Shown: in pieces, positions 40,382-50,459 of the stretch
Position numbering within the stretch: position 1 is the stretch's first letter
How the letters are laid out: every line of letters begins with the position of its first letter
Assembly (NCBI RefSeq): GCF_022698165.1
Contig: NZ_JALDAY010000014.1
Coordinates: 248,001-312,000, forward strand
Direction: 5' to 3'
Length of the DNA: 64,000 nt
Source of the DNA: Streptomyces cylindrosporus
GTDB lineage: Bacteria > Actinomycetota > Actinomycetes > Streptomycetales > Streptomycetaceae
The notes under the pieces: model-generated
What the model was told of the DNA's origin: nothing
What the model saw: the letters and a program-made list of their open reading frames with translations, nothing else
Database searches by the model: none
Program-made: the position numbers and the translations under genes

Positions 40382-41158
40382 TCAGGAGTCCGCACAGGCC
40401 GCTTCGAAGAGCTCATCGGCCTCTGTGACCAGCTGGGTGAGTGTCTCCGGCGCCGAGTCCGTCGACAAGGACGCGAGGATGTCGTCCACGCCCCGCAGCC
40501 CGGCGCGCTCCAGCAGCCGTTTCTCGTTCGTCACCCATTCCCCCCGCCCCGCCAGCACCGCGTGCCCCGTCTGGACCGCGGCCGTGGCGATCGCGCCGGC
40601 AAGTTCTGTGAGGCGGCGAGCGGGGGCGTGGTTGGTCTTCGCGTAGGCGAGGGTGGCGTGGGCGGTGCCGCGCCAGCGGGTGGCGGCGGCGGTGCGGAGC
40701 TTCTCCGGGTACGCGGCCGGGCGGGGCAGGTCGCCGCGGAGGGTCCGGTTGATCGCCAGTTCCGCGACGATCAGGTACGTCGGGATCCCCGCGAGGTGGA
40801 ACATCAACGGCTCCACCCGGAACCGCCCTTGCTCCGCCTCCCCCAACTCCCGCTCCACGACATCGAGATCGCGGTAGTGCACGTCCACGCGCCGCCCGTC
40901 GATCGTCAGCCACGCGCCGCCGTTGAAGACACCACCGCCCCAGCCCCCGACCTCGGAGACCTCGCCCTCCCAGCCGACGGCCCGGAGGTCGTCGGGGTCG
41001 AAACGGCCCCGGTAGTAGATCGCCAAGTCCCAGTCACTGCCGGGCCGATGAGTGCCCTGCGCCCGGGAACCGCCCAGAGCCACGGCCTGGACCGCGGGGA
41101 GGGCGGCGAGACGGTCGGCGGTCGAGTCGAGGAAGGCGGGGTCGGTTGGGGCGGGCAT
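40382..41158 (-). CDS. Nucleotidyltransferase domain protein
   Basis: 258 residues. Seen: GGSRAQGTHRPGSDWDLAIYYRG (29-51), the polymerase-beta-type GS-x10-DxD signature with Asp42 and Asp44 for metal, and GRRVDVHYRDLDVVE for the third carboxylate. The C-terminal half is helical (RLTELAGAIATAAVQTGHAVLAGRGEWVTNEKRLLERAGL) as in aminoglycoside or MNT-type transferases. The ATG at 41158 is preceded by AGGAG and then, further upstream, a run of nine C on its strand. The substrate could be a small molecule or a macromolecule; there is no HEPN partner gene beside it, which argues against an MNT/HEPN toxin-antitoxin pair. Confidence 0.87.
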   Translation of the reverse strand: MPAPTDPAFLDSTADRLAALPAVQAVALGGSRAQGTHRPGSDWDLAIYYRGRFDPDDLRAVGWEGEVSEVGGWGGGVFNGGAWLTIDGRRVDVHYRDLDVVERELGEAEQGRFRVEPLMFHLAGIPTYLIVAELAINRTLRGDLPRPAAYPEKLRTAAATRWRGTAHATLAYAKTNHAPARRLTELAGAIATAAVQTGHAVLAGRGEWVTNEKRLLERAGLRGVDDILASLSTDSAPETLTQLVTEADELFEAACADS

Positions 41159-41364
41159 GGGCGCGGCTCCTGGGGGGGGGTGGACGGGCGGGGCCGAAGG
41201 TGGGAGGTGGGAGGTGGGTTCAAGCTTCAGGCTTCACTTGAAAAAGGCTGGCGGTCCAGCGCGCACGTGTCGAACGGTTATCCCCCCCGCCTCACCCCTC
41301 GCCACCGATTGTCAGTGGCGCACGCTTCAATGGAATCGTCACTCAGAGTAACGACGGGGGGGTC
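41159..41364. promoter_or_regulatory. Divergent promoter region, nucleotidyltransferase / 41.4-kb gene
   Basis: Holds a run of nine G (41172-41180), three GGTGGGA-type units (41200-41218), an inverted repeat TTCAAG/CTTGAA (41219-41224 and 41237-41242) enclosing a CTTCA direct repeat, and a damage-promoter-like element at 41309-41331. Confidence 0.5.
41309..41331 (+). promoter_or_regulatory. RecA-NDp-like element before the 41.4-kb gene (weaker match)
   Basis: TTGTCAGTG is exact, followed after 8 bases by TTCAAT, where the consensus -10 is TAnnnT; the second base differs. The upstream 11 bases TTGTCAGTGGC are identical to those of uvrB and ogt. The gene starts 34 bases after the -10. Confidence 0.5.
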
Positions 41365-42090
41365 GTGATGGTCGGGTACGACAGCGGATGTGCAGGTCAG
41401 GGGCAGGCGCAGGGGCCGGATGTGGCGTACGTGTCCGTGGCCCGGTTGCGGGCGCGTGGGTGGACGTTGGGGATGGTGCGGCAACTGCTCGGTGAGCCCG
41501 ATCTGCTGCGTGACAATCCCTATGTCCGCACGGGGCCGCGGACCCGCCTCTACGCCGTGAAACGCGTCGAGGACGCCGAGCGCAGCGAGGAGTTCCGGGC
41601 CGCGTCGGCCGCCGCCGCCCGGCGGTCCCACGCGGCGCAGGCCGCCGCGCAGCGCCGGCGGCGTGAGGTGCTCGCGCGGGTCGCCGCTGAGCCCATCGAC
41701 GTGCCGCGGATCGCGCCCCGACGGCTCGCCCGGCTCGCGGTCGAGCACCGGAACCGGCGCGACGAGGAGCGGACGGCGTACGCGTACGAGCGCTGGGATC
41801 GCGTGTCGGATCCCGCGACGGACGAGAGCGCCGATCCCGATCCCGATTCCCATCCCGATTCCCGTCCCCATCCCGCCGCCCTCACCCGCTGGAAGGTCGA
41901 CTACCTGCGGCATCGTCTGACTCGCTATCACGATCTGCTCGACGAATTGTTCGGCAGAACCGGGCGCGCGGCGGCCGAGCGGTTGCTGCGGCGCAGGATC
42001 TACGCCGCCATCTCCGAGGCGTACCCCGACCTTGCACAGGAGTGCGAACGGCGACTGCTTGAACCGGAGCACGGTCCACCGCCGGAATGA
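41365..42090 (+). CDS. Uncharacterised protein with MerR-like N-terminal segment
   Basis: 241 residues; function not recognised. Seen: an N-terminal region VSVARLRARGWTLGMVRQLLGEPDLLRDNPYVRTGPRTRLYAVKRVEDAE in pieces resembling a small helix-wing DNA-binding or substrate-recognition module; a long Ala/Arg-rich helix (about 70-105); a basic IAPRRLARLAVEHRNRR; an Asp/Pro/His-rich linker (DPDPDSHPDSRPHP); and a C-terminal helical part (LTRWKVDYLRHRLTRYHDLLDELFGRTGRAAAERLLRRRIY). Highly charged, no membrane helix. GTG 41365 and ATG 41368 are both possible starts. The damage-type promoter element upstream suggests a role in the DNA-damage response. Confidence 0.8.
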   Translation: MMVGYDSGCAGQGQAQGPDVAYVSVARLRARGWTLGMVRQLLGEPDLLRDNPYVRTGPRTRLYAVKRVEDAERSEEFRAASAAAARRSHAAQAAAQRRRREVLARVAAEPIDVPRIAPRRLARLAVEHRNRRDEERTAYAYERWDRVSDPATDESADPDPDSHPDSRPHPAALTRWKVDYLRHRLTRYHDLLDELFGRTGRAAAERLLRRRIYAAISEAYPDLAQECERRLLEPEHGPPPE

Positions 42091-42155
42091 CACGCCGGGC
42101 CGAGGTGCGGGCAGAGCGGACCGCTCCCCTCGCGTCCTCCCTACGCTCCGGGCAC

Positions 42156-43139
42156 ATGGAGAACCAGCAAGCCCTGCACGTTCACGAACGCCTCGCCGCC
42201 CGGCCCGAGTTGTGTCCCGTCACCTTCGGCGAAGGACGCCGCTTCGCACTCTGGGACCTCGCCTCCCTCGCCGAGGGCGCCCTCGGCGAGTGCGTCGACC
42301 CGGACTCGCTCACGGTGGCGGGCGAGAAGCGGCTGCGGCTGAGGCTCGGTGCGGCCGGGCGGGAGTACCGGCACGACGACGAATTCGGCAGGAGGTACTG
42401 GATCCGGACGGCGAAGGACGGAGGTGGGCCGGTGGGAACCGTCGCCGTGAGCAGCCGGCCGACGGGCGCGGGCGCCCTGTGTGTCTCCTCGCTGTACGTC
42501 CATCCCGTCGCCCGGCGCCGCGGGCTCGCGTCGGCCGTGCTCGACACGGTGTACGAGGCCTGCCGCGCCGAAGGGCTGCACGGGTTCCGCCTCGACGCCT
42601 ACTGGGCGTGGCAGCGGTCCGTGCGCTACTACCTCAACCGCGGGCTGTGGGTCACGTCGTGGAAGCACGCGCTCGGGCTGGCCCGGCTCTCGTATCTCCC
42701 GCGATACGAAGTCAGCGAGAGCGAGGCGGGCGACCAGCTGACCTTTGCAACGCGCGGCCCGGACGGGGCAACGGTCCCGCTCCTCGTCGCCGGACGGGCC
42801 GGCGGGCGGCTGCTACTACGGGAGACCGAGCAGTACGAGCGCACGGCGGACAAGCGCGACGCCGTACGGCTGTACGCGCGCTCCACGCTCGCGCTGCACC
42901 TCGCCGCGCGCGGGTGGCCGTTGGTGAGAGGGGAGGAGGAATGGGCCGAGGCGGGCTGGTCGTGCGACATCGGGCAACCGGAGGGACTGGCGTACAAGAT
43001 CGGGATCTTCGAGCAGGTGGCCGCGGAGGAGGGCTGGCGGGTGGAGAGTCCGTACGCCGCGCCTTCGGCACTCGGCGTGCCGGGCCCCGTACGCGGAAAT
43101 TCGGATGCGGATTCGTTCGTCGGCCCGGACCATCGGTGA
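42156..43139 (+). CDS. GNAT N-acetyltransferase with C-terminal extension
   Basis: 327 residues. Seen: an N-terminal segment, then the GNAT acetyl-CoA motif LCVSSLYVHPVARRRGLASAVLDTVYEACRAEGLHGFRLDAYWAWQRSVRYYLNRGLWV (in parts, about 107-170) with the RRRGLAS pyrophosphate loop. The C-terminal 150 residues are extra and contain TVPLLVAGRAGGRLLLRE and a GIFEQVAAEEGWRV helix; I do not recognise that domain. The start ATG at 42156 is 10 bases after TACGCT, so it may be leaderless. A RidA and a second GNAT gene follow on the same strand. Confidence 0.88.
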   Translation: MENQQALHVHERLAARPELCPVTFGEGRRFALWDLASLAEGALGECVDPDSLTVAGEKRLRLRLGAAGREYRHDDEFGRRYWIRTAKDGGGPVGTVAVSSRPTGAGALCVSSLYVHPVARRRGLASAVLDTVYEACRAEGLHGFRLDAYWAWQRSVRYYLNRGLWVTSWKHALGLARLSYLPRYEVSESEAGDQLTFATRGPDGATVPLLVAGRAGGRLLLRETEQYERTADKRDAVRLYARSTLALHLAARGWPLVRGEEEWAEAGWSCDIGQPEGLAYKIGIFEQVAAEEGWRVESPYAAPSALGVPGPVRGNSDADSFVGPDHR

Positions 43140-43198
43140 GTTGTGAGTTGTGAGTTGTCCCGCGTCCGACGACGCCCCCTGTCCGCAGGAGCCGCCGC

Positions 43199-43627
43199 AT
43201 GATCCAGCGTGTCACCATCCAGCGCGTCACCTCGCCCGCCCTCTTTCCGCCGCCGCGCTACTCCCACGCCTCCGTCGTCGAGGCCGGGACGAAGCTCGCC
43301 TTTCTCGCCGGGTCCGTGCCGCTCGATGCCGAGGGGAAGCTGGTCGGTGAGGGGGATCCGGTGCGGCAGGCCGAGCAGGTGCTCGTGAACCTCCAGGAGC
43401 AACTGCGGTCCGTGGGGAGCGACTTGGCGCATGTCCTCGCGACCGACGTCCACGTCGTGAGCAACGAGCCCGCGGCGCTGTCCGCCGTCTGGGAGGTCGT
43501 CGAGGCGTCCGGGCTCAGCACCGGGCCGCATTCGTCGACGCTCATCGGCGTGAACTGCCTTGGCTACACGGGACAGTTGGTGGAGATCACGGCCGTCGCC
43601 GTCGTCCCCGAGCAGGCGGACGCGTGA
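43199..43627 (+). CDS. RidA/YjgF/Rid family protein
   Basis: 142 residues. Seen: FPPPRYSHASVVEAGTKLAFLAGSVPLD, GDPVRQAEQVLVNLQEQLRSVGSDLAHV, TDVHVVSNEPAAL and LVEITAVAVVP, the Rid fold core. The catalytic Arg of true RidA (in the IEIEAIA-preceding LPxxARxxV block) is not evident; here the block reads GLSTGPHSSTLIGVNCLGYTGQLVEI, so it belongs to another Rid subgroup and may not deaminate enamines. It overlaps the following GNAT gene by GTGA. Confidence 0.9.
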   Translation: MIQRVTIQRVTSPALFPPPRYSHASVVEAGTKLAFLAGSVPLDAEGKLVGEGDPVRQAEQVLVNLQEQLRSVGSDLAHVLATDVHVVSNEPAALSAVWEVVEASGLSTGPHSSTLIGVNCLGYTGQLVEITAVAVVPEQADA

Positions 43628-44100
43628 GCCTCGCCCGCACCGGGGTGACCCTGCGCCGGGCCGCCGCTCCCGACGCCCTCGCCGCGGCCGAAGTCTGGCT
43701 GCGTTCCTTCGCCGCCGCGTTGCCGACGGTGGTCAGCCCCCGGTCCGCCGACGAGGTGCGGGGGTACTTCCGGGAGGTGGTGGTGCCGTCACTGGAGACG
43801 TGGGTGGCGTCGGTGCCCGGTGACGAGGGCGCGGACGGCGTCGTCGGGGTCATGGTGCTCGACGGGGACGAGCTCGCCCAGCTGTATCTCGATCCCAGCC
43901 TGCGTGGACACGGCATCGGCGACCGGTTCATCGCGCTGGCCAAGGAACGGCGTCCGGGCGGGCTCGGCCTGTGGACCTTCCAGGTCAACAAGCCCGCCCA
44001 CCGCTTCTACGAACGGCACGGCTTCGTCGCCACCGAGTACACGGACGGCAGCGGCAACGAGGAGCGGGAGCCGGATGTGCGGTACGTGTGGCGGCCCTGA
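43624..44100 (+). CDS. GNAT N-acetyltransferase
   Basis: 158 residues with a compact GNAT domain: VTLRRAAAPDALAAAEVWLRSF at the N-terminus, DELAQLYLDPSLRGHGIGDRFIALAKE with the RGHGIG acetyl-CoA loop, and LWTFQVNKPAHRFYERHGFVATEYTDG, the typical C-terminal motif. Its GTG at 43624 overlaps the RidA stop, so the two are translationally coupled. Substrate unknown, small amines or antibiotics being typical. Confidence 0.93.
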   Translation: MSLARTGVTLRRAAAPDALAAAEVWLRSFAAALPTVVSPRSADEVRGYFREVVVPSLETWVASVPGDEGADGVVGVMVLDGDELAQLYLDPSLRGHGIGDRFIALAKERRPGGLGLWTFQVNKPAHRFYERHGFVATEYTDGSGNEEREPDVRYVWRP

Positions 44101-44119
44101 ACCCCCGCACCCGGTTCAG
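44097..44119. terminator. Bidirectional hairpin between GNAT and GH6 genes
   Basis: CTGAACC (44097-44103) and GGTTCAG (44113-44119) form a 7-bp stem with a 9-base loop. Each arm contains the stop codon of one of the two convergent genes. Confidence 0.6.
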
Positions 44120-45132
44120 CCGGTCGCGTTGCGTGCCAGTTCCAGTGCGTACGACGGCCACCACTGGCCCGCCGGCGGCCCGCCCCGGCATGTGCCGTCC
44201 GACTCTCCCGGCCGTTTGATCCAGAGGTAGGCGTCGAGGAGGGCGTTGTCCGTGCGGGTCGTGGGCGGGGTGCCGAGGGCGCGGCCGGGCGGGTTGCACC
44301 AGGCGTCCGTCGCGTTCGTCGCGTCCGTGGTGTACGGCCCGTTTCCGTTGCGGCTGGTGTCGATGACGTAGTGCTTGCCGCCGAGGTCCTTCGAGAGCCA
44401 GTCGCCGTATGCCGAACTCGCCTTGTTCGTCTGGAAGTTGGAGACGTTCAAGGCGAATCCGTCGGCGTGGGCCACGCCCGAGGACTTCAGGGCCTCGACC
44501 TGGCGCCAGGCCTCGGGGATCCAGCTTGAGTTGCCAGCGTCGAGGTAGACGTGCGTGTGCGGCCGTCGTTCGAAACGGTCGACGGCGTACGCGAGCAGGG
44601 CGAAGCGCTGGGCCGCCACGACCCGTGTGCAGCCCGCGACCACCTGGGACACGGCGTCGGGTTCGACGATGACGTAGGCGCCCCGGTCGCCCAGCGCCGC
44701 CGCGAACCGGTCGACCCAGGCGCGGTAGTCCGCGGCGTCGGCGGCACCGCCCGTGGAGTACTGACCGCAGTCACGGTTCGGGATGTAGTACGCGACCAGG
44801 ACGGCGAGCCGGCCGGCCCGTGCCGCGGCGGTGGTGCGGGCGCGGACCACGGGGCCGGGGTCGGGGCCGTTCAGCCACTCGGCCTGGGCGCGGGAGGCGA
44901 TGCGGTCCATGATCGCGGCGTCCGCGACACGGCCCTCCCGGCGCCACGCGGCCGCCTGTTGCGCGGCGCGGGAGCCGGGGTCGACCCAGAACGGCGACGA
45001 TGTGTCAGCCGCTCCCCTGGATGCCCCGGTGCAGCAGGCCCCGGCCAGCAGCGCGGCGAGCAGTGTGCGCCGTACCGGTCCGGGGAGAGTCCGTCGCATC
45101 GATGAGAAACGGGAGGGCAGGATTCTGGCCAC
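44116..45132 (-). CDS. Secreted glycoside hydrolase family 6 (cellulase-type)
   Basis: Up to 338 residues. Seen: a signal peptide (RRTLPGPVRRTLLAALLAGA then CCTGASRGAADTSSP) and a GH6 catalytic domain with AVLVAYYIPNRDCGQYSTGG (catalytic acid Asp region), YVIVEPDAVSQV, HVYLDAGNSSWI, GFALNVSNFQT, YVIDTSRNGNG, WCNPPGRALG and LDAYLWIKRPGESDG. Known: GH6 endoglucanases and cellobiohydrolases invert the anomeric centre. There is no carbohydrate-binding module. Start uncertain: GTG 45132 (MARILPSRF) or ATG 45099 (MRRTLPGPV), which gives a more normal signal-peptide length. Confidence 0.93.
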   Translation of the reverse strand: MARILPSRFSSMRRTLPGPVRRTLLAALLAGACCTGASRGAADTSSPFWVDPGSRAAQQAAAWRREGRVADAAIMDRIASRAQAEWLNGPDPGPVVRARTTAAARAGRLAVLVAYYIPNRDCGQYSTGGAADAADYRAWVDRFAAALGDRGAYVIVEPDAVSQVVAGCTRVVAAQRFALLAYAVDRFERRPHTHVYLDAGNSSWIPEAWRQVEALKSSGVAHADGFALNVSNFQTNKASSAYGDWLSKDLGGKHYVIDTSRNGNGPYTTDATNATDAWCNPPGRALGTPPTTRTDNALLDAYLWIKRPGESDGTCRGGPPAGQWWPSYALELARNATG

Positions 45133-45312
45133 CGGGCGACTCCGTTCCCGCCGCCGGAAGCACCGGGCGGGCGGGGCGCGGGGCGATGCGGCGGCGACGT
45201 ACTGGTCTGACCGGAGTCTGCGGGCCGGGCACGCCCGTCCCGGCGCACGCCCGCCGAGGTCGCCGCAAGATCACCCCGACGGCGGCCGAATCCGCCCCCC
45301 GTACATCTACAT

Positions 45313-47312
<2,000 letters not shown>

Positions 47313-47316
<4 letters not shown>

Positions 47317-47960
47317 GCGTGGGCTCCGAAGGGACCGCGGTGGTGGCTGCGGCGGGGCCGCATCCGCTCACCGGCGTTCGGGAAGACCGGCACGACGGAC
47401 CGCTGGTACGTGGAGTTGGTGACGCCCGCGAAGGAGGCGTACCAGGCGCACACCGCGGTGACCAGGCCGAGCCAGCCGCCCGCCTTGGTGGTGTCGGGCG
47501 ACTGCGCGAAGTCGCCGATGCACAGGACGATGAAGGTCGCCGACAGGGTGACGAACACGGCGAGGATCGCCCCGGTCGTCCGGGTGGCGGCGACGGTCAT
47601 GTACACCGTGAAGACGGCCCACACCAGCAGGAACAGTCCGGTGGCCTGGTGCGCGGTGGAGGCCGGCAGCCCGTCGGCGACGAACTTCGCGTAGGCGGCG
47701 TACGCCAGCCAGAACGCGCCGAAGGACGTGAAGGCCGTGGCGCCGAAGGTGTTCGCCTTGCGGAACTCCCACATCCCGGCGAGGAGTTGGGCAAGCCCGC
47801 CGTAGAAGAGCGCGAGCGGCAGGACGACGGCGACGAGCTTCTTGTCGGTGATGAGGTCGGCGTTGAAGGTACTGAGGACGAAGGTCGTCGCGGCGAAGGC
47901 GGCGAGGCCGAGCGGGCCGGGGTCCGCGATGTTCGGAGAGTCGGTGGTCGGGGTGCTCAT
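47313..47960 (-). CDS. satP: Acetate/succinate transporter (GPR1/FUN34/YaaH family)
   Basis: 215 residues with six hydrophobic helices. Seen: ADPGPLGLAAFAATTFVLSTFNA (the family NPAPLGLxxF-like signature as DPGPLGLAAF), GGLAQLLAGMWEFRKANTFGATAFTSFGAFWLAY in pieces. Known: proton-coupled or channel-like acetate uptake. The ATG at 47960 follows AGGAGG. The stop overlaps acsA by ATGA; the two form an acetate-assimilation operon. Confidence 0.95.
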
Positions 47961-48124
47961 GGCGCCTCCTTCTGATGACCTGGATCGCCTGTCTGCGCGA
48001 CCCACCGGTCAGGGGCCGACCACCGAGTGCCCCCGGAACGGAGGCCTACTCCGAAACCTCCGGCCCCCGATGCCGGAAGGCCCAGGCCGCCGCTCGCGCC
48101 GCCGGCCCCACCAGGTCGGGCGCG

Positions 48125-48832
48125 TCACCCCCACACCCGCCGCTTCACCACCGGCCGGGCCCAGCTCCCCGCCCGGCTCGTCGTGAGCCCCAGCCCCACC
48201 AGTGACTCCGCCAGTTTCACCGCGGCCCCGACGCCGTCGACGACCGGCACCCCGAGCTTCTCCCCCACGACCCGCTGCAGCCCGGTCATCCCGGCGCACC
48301 CCAGCACCAGCACCTCGGCCCCGGCCTCCCGTGCCCGCTCGGCGGCCGCCAGGAAGGCCGCCTCCGTACGGTCGGCGTCGCCCAGGTCCAGGACGCCGAG
48401 CCCGGTTCCGACGACGGCGGCGCAGTTACGGCCCACCCCGGCCAGTTCCAGGCTGTCCTCGATCTGTCCGCACGAGCGCTCCAGCGTCGTCACCACCCCG
48501 TACCGCCGCCCGAGCAGACAGGCCAGATGAGCCGCGGCCTCGGTGATGTCGACCACCGGTACGTCCACCAACTCCCGTACGCCTTCCCGGCCGTGCTCGC
48601 CGAACCCGGCCATGACGACGGCGTCGTACGAAGGCCCCTCGTAGGTCCGCAGCAGGTCGATGACGGCCGCGGCCGACAGATAGCTGTCGAGCCAGCCCTC
48701 GGCCGATTCCGGTCCCCACGCGGGAGTGAGTCCGAGCACGGCGGTGCCCGGACCGGCGGCGGCCCGGGCACCTCGTACGATCTCCTCGGTCATCTCCTGC
48801 GTGGTGTTGCAGTTGGTGACGACGATCCGCAC
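48125..48832 (-). CDS. Asp/Glu/hydantoin racemase superfamily protein lacking the first cysteine
   Basis: 235 residues. Seen: IVVTNCNTTQEMTEEI at the N-terminus, YDAVVMAGFGEHGREGVRELVDVPVVDITEAAAHLA, and VLVLGCAGMTGLQRVVGEKLGVPVVDGVGAAV. Hydantoin and allantoin racemases use a Cys near residue 76 and another near 180. Here the second is present (Cys179, GCAGM) but the first position is Gly76 in AGFGEHG. Cys8 and Cys105 are elsewhere. The GTG start at 48832 follows AGGAGG and lies 5 bases after the permease stop. Inference: a substrate linked to the permease (hydantoin, allantoin or related), possibly not racemised by the two-Cys mechanism. Confidence 0.88.
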   Translation of the reverse strand: MRIVVTNCNTTQEMTEEIVRGARAAAGPGTAVLGLTPAWGPESAEGWLDSYLSAAAVIDLLRTYEGPSYDAVVMAGFGEHGREGVRELVDVPVVDITEAAAHLACLLGRRYGVVTTLERSCGQIEDSLELAGVGRNCAAVVGTGLGVLDLGDADRTEAAFLAAAERAREAGAEVLVLGCAGMTGLQRVVGEKLGVPVVDGVGAAVKLAESLVGLGLTTSRAGSWARPVVKRRVWG

Positions 48833-48837
48833 GTTTC

Positions 48838-50316
48838 TCAGACCTCCTGGGGCTTCTCGGCCACGGGGGCGGAGTCGGCCGCCCGGTCGTCGCGGCACAG
48901 CAGCATGTACAGGCCGGCCGCGAGGGCCGTGCCGATGAACCAGGAGTACGGGGCCACGTCGCTGAAGGTCTTCACCAGGGCGAGGACGCCCGCGACGCCG
49001 GCCGCCGGCAGGAACGCCCACAGGGCCTTGGGGTTGACGCCCTTGCGGTAGTAGTAGCGCGAGCCGGGCGCGGCCTTGAACAGTTCGTCGACGTCCACGC
49101 GGCCCTTCTTGACCCAGTAGTAGTCGAGCATGATCACGCCGAACAGCGGGCCGAGGAAGGCACCGAGGCCGCCGAGGAAGTAGTTGACGACCGTGGGGTT
49201 GGAGAAGAGGTTCCACGGGGTGACGACGAGCGCGGCGACCGTGCTGATCATGCCGCCGATCTTGAAGGTGATCTTCTGCGGCCAGACGTTCGCCAGGTCG
49301 TACGCCGGTGAGACGAAGTTGGCGACGATGTTGACGCCCATGGTGGCGACGGCGAAGGTGAACGCGCCCAGCACCATGACCCAGGTGTTGCCGACCTTGG
49401 CGACCAGTTCGGCCGGGTCGGTGATGGCCTGGCCCCACACCTCCAGCGAGCCGGCGGTCACGATCACCGAGACCACCACGAACGCGGTGGAGTTGATCGG
49501 CAGCCCCCAGAAGTTGCCCCGTCGCACGGTCGGGTAGTCCGGCGCGAAACGCGAGAAGTCGCAGAAGTTGAGCATCAGCGTGCCGTAGGTGGCCAGGATG
49601 AGCCCGATGGCCCCGAACCACTGCCGCCACTGCTCGCCCGTGGAGACGGGATGCGGCGTGGAGGTGAGCGAGATGCTCCAGTCGGCCTTCGACAGCACCC
49701 ACACGGCCAGCGCGATCATCACGAGCCAGATCGCGGGTCCGCAGAAGTCCTGGAACTTGCGCACCGACTCCATGCCCTGGCTGATGATCAGCGCCTGGAT
49801 CAGCCACAGCGAGACGAACGAGCACCAGCCCAGCGCGTCGAGCCCCAGGAACGAGTGGTGGGTCCAGGACTCCAGTCCGGGCCAGGCGGCGAGCAGCATC
49901 ACGTTCACCGCGACCGAGGCCAGATAGGTCTGGATGCCGTACCACATGATGGCGATCACGGCCCGGATGAGGGCGGGGATGTTGGCGCCCCACACGCCGA
50001 AGCTGATGCGGCTGACGACGGGGAAGGGGACGCCGTGCCGCTGGCCTATCCGGCCCATCCAGTTCATGCCGATGTAGATCAGCACGAACCCGACGAGCAG
50101 GGACGTGAAGACCTGCCACACGTTCATGCCGAGGACCAGCAGCCCGGCGGCGAAGGTGTAGTTGCCGAGGTTGTGGACGTCGGACATCCACATCGCGAAG
50201 AGGTCGAAGACCTTCCAGTTCCGCTTCTCGGCGGGGGCGAGGTCCTCGTTGGTGAGGCGGGGATCGGGGACGAACGCTGGGGCGCCGGTGGCTTCGGCGC
50301 GGTCGGCGAGGGACAC
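48838..50316 (-). CDS. NCS1 family permease (hydantoin/allantoin/nucleobase type)
   Basis: 492 residues with about 12 transmembrane helices. Seen: an N-terminal NEDLAPAEKRNWKVFDLFAMWMSDVHNLGNYTFAAGL, characteristic of NCS1 proteins; helix 3 IMWYGIQTYLAS; GLILATYGTLMLNFCDFSRFAPD; and IMLDYYWVKKGRVDVDELF near the end. Known: NCS1 carriers (Mhp1, PucI, CodB) import hydantoins, allantoin or nucleobases with Na+ or H+. Its gene is followed at once by the racemase-like gene and faced by a GntR regulator with a perfect operator between them. Substrate: hydantoin or allantoin is the best guess from context. Confidence 0.94.
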   Translation of the reverse strand: MSLADRAEATGAPAFVPDPRLTNEDLAPAEKRNWKVFDLFAMWMSDVHNLGNYTFAAGLLVLGMNVWQVFTSLLVGFVLIYIGMNWMGRIGQRHGVPFPVVSRISFGVWGANIPALIRAVIAIMWYGIQTYLASVAVNVMLLAAWPGLESWTHHSFLGLDALGWCSFVSLWLIQALIISQGMESVRKFQDFCGPAIWLVMIALAVWVLSKADWSISLTSTPHPVSTGEQWRQWFGAIGLILATYGTLMLNFCDFSRFAPDYPTVRRGNFWGLPINSTAFVVVSVIVTAGSLEVWGQAITDPAELVAKVGNTWVMVLGAFTFAVATMGVNIVANFVSPAYDLANVWPQKITFKIGGMISTVAALVVTPWNLFSNPTVVNYFLGGLGAFLGPLFGVIMLDYYWVKKGRVDVDELFKAAPGSRYYYRKGVNPKALWAFLPAAGVAGVLALVKTFSDVAPYSWFIGTALAAGLYMLLCRDDRAADSAPVAEKPQEV

Positions 50317-50352
50317 GGGGCCTCCTGGGACAGGGGACGGAGGACGGCAGCC

Positions 50353-50368
50353 GTTTGGTATACCAAAC
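50353..50368. promoter_or_regulatory. GntR operator (perfect 16-bp palindrome)
   Basis: GTTTGGTATACCAAAC is a perfect palindrome. Its core TGGTATACCA matches the TGGTnnnACCA-like half-sites seen for FCD-type (FadR subfamily) GntR regulators. It lies 37 bases before the permease start and 92 bases before the divergent GntR gene. Confidence 0.82.
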
Positions 50369-50459
50369 TGCCGTCATGGTCCCGCCGTCAAGAGTTCGGA
50401 CCGATGTCACGTCTGTTAACGCTCGGTAAAAGCCCCCCGGGGTCGGCGAAGATAGCCCC

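Noticed and set aside
40382..41158. MNT/HEPN toxin-antitoxin pair
   Set aside because: The nucleotidyltransferase is full-length with its own helical domain and no HEPN gene is adjacent.
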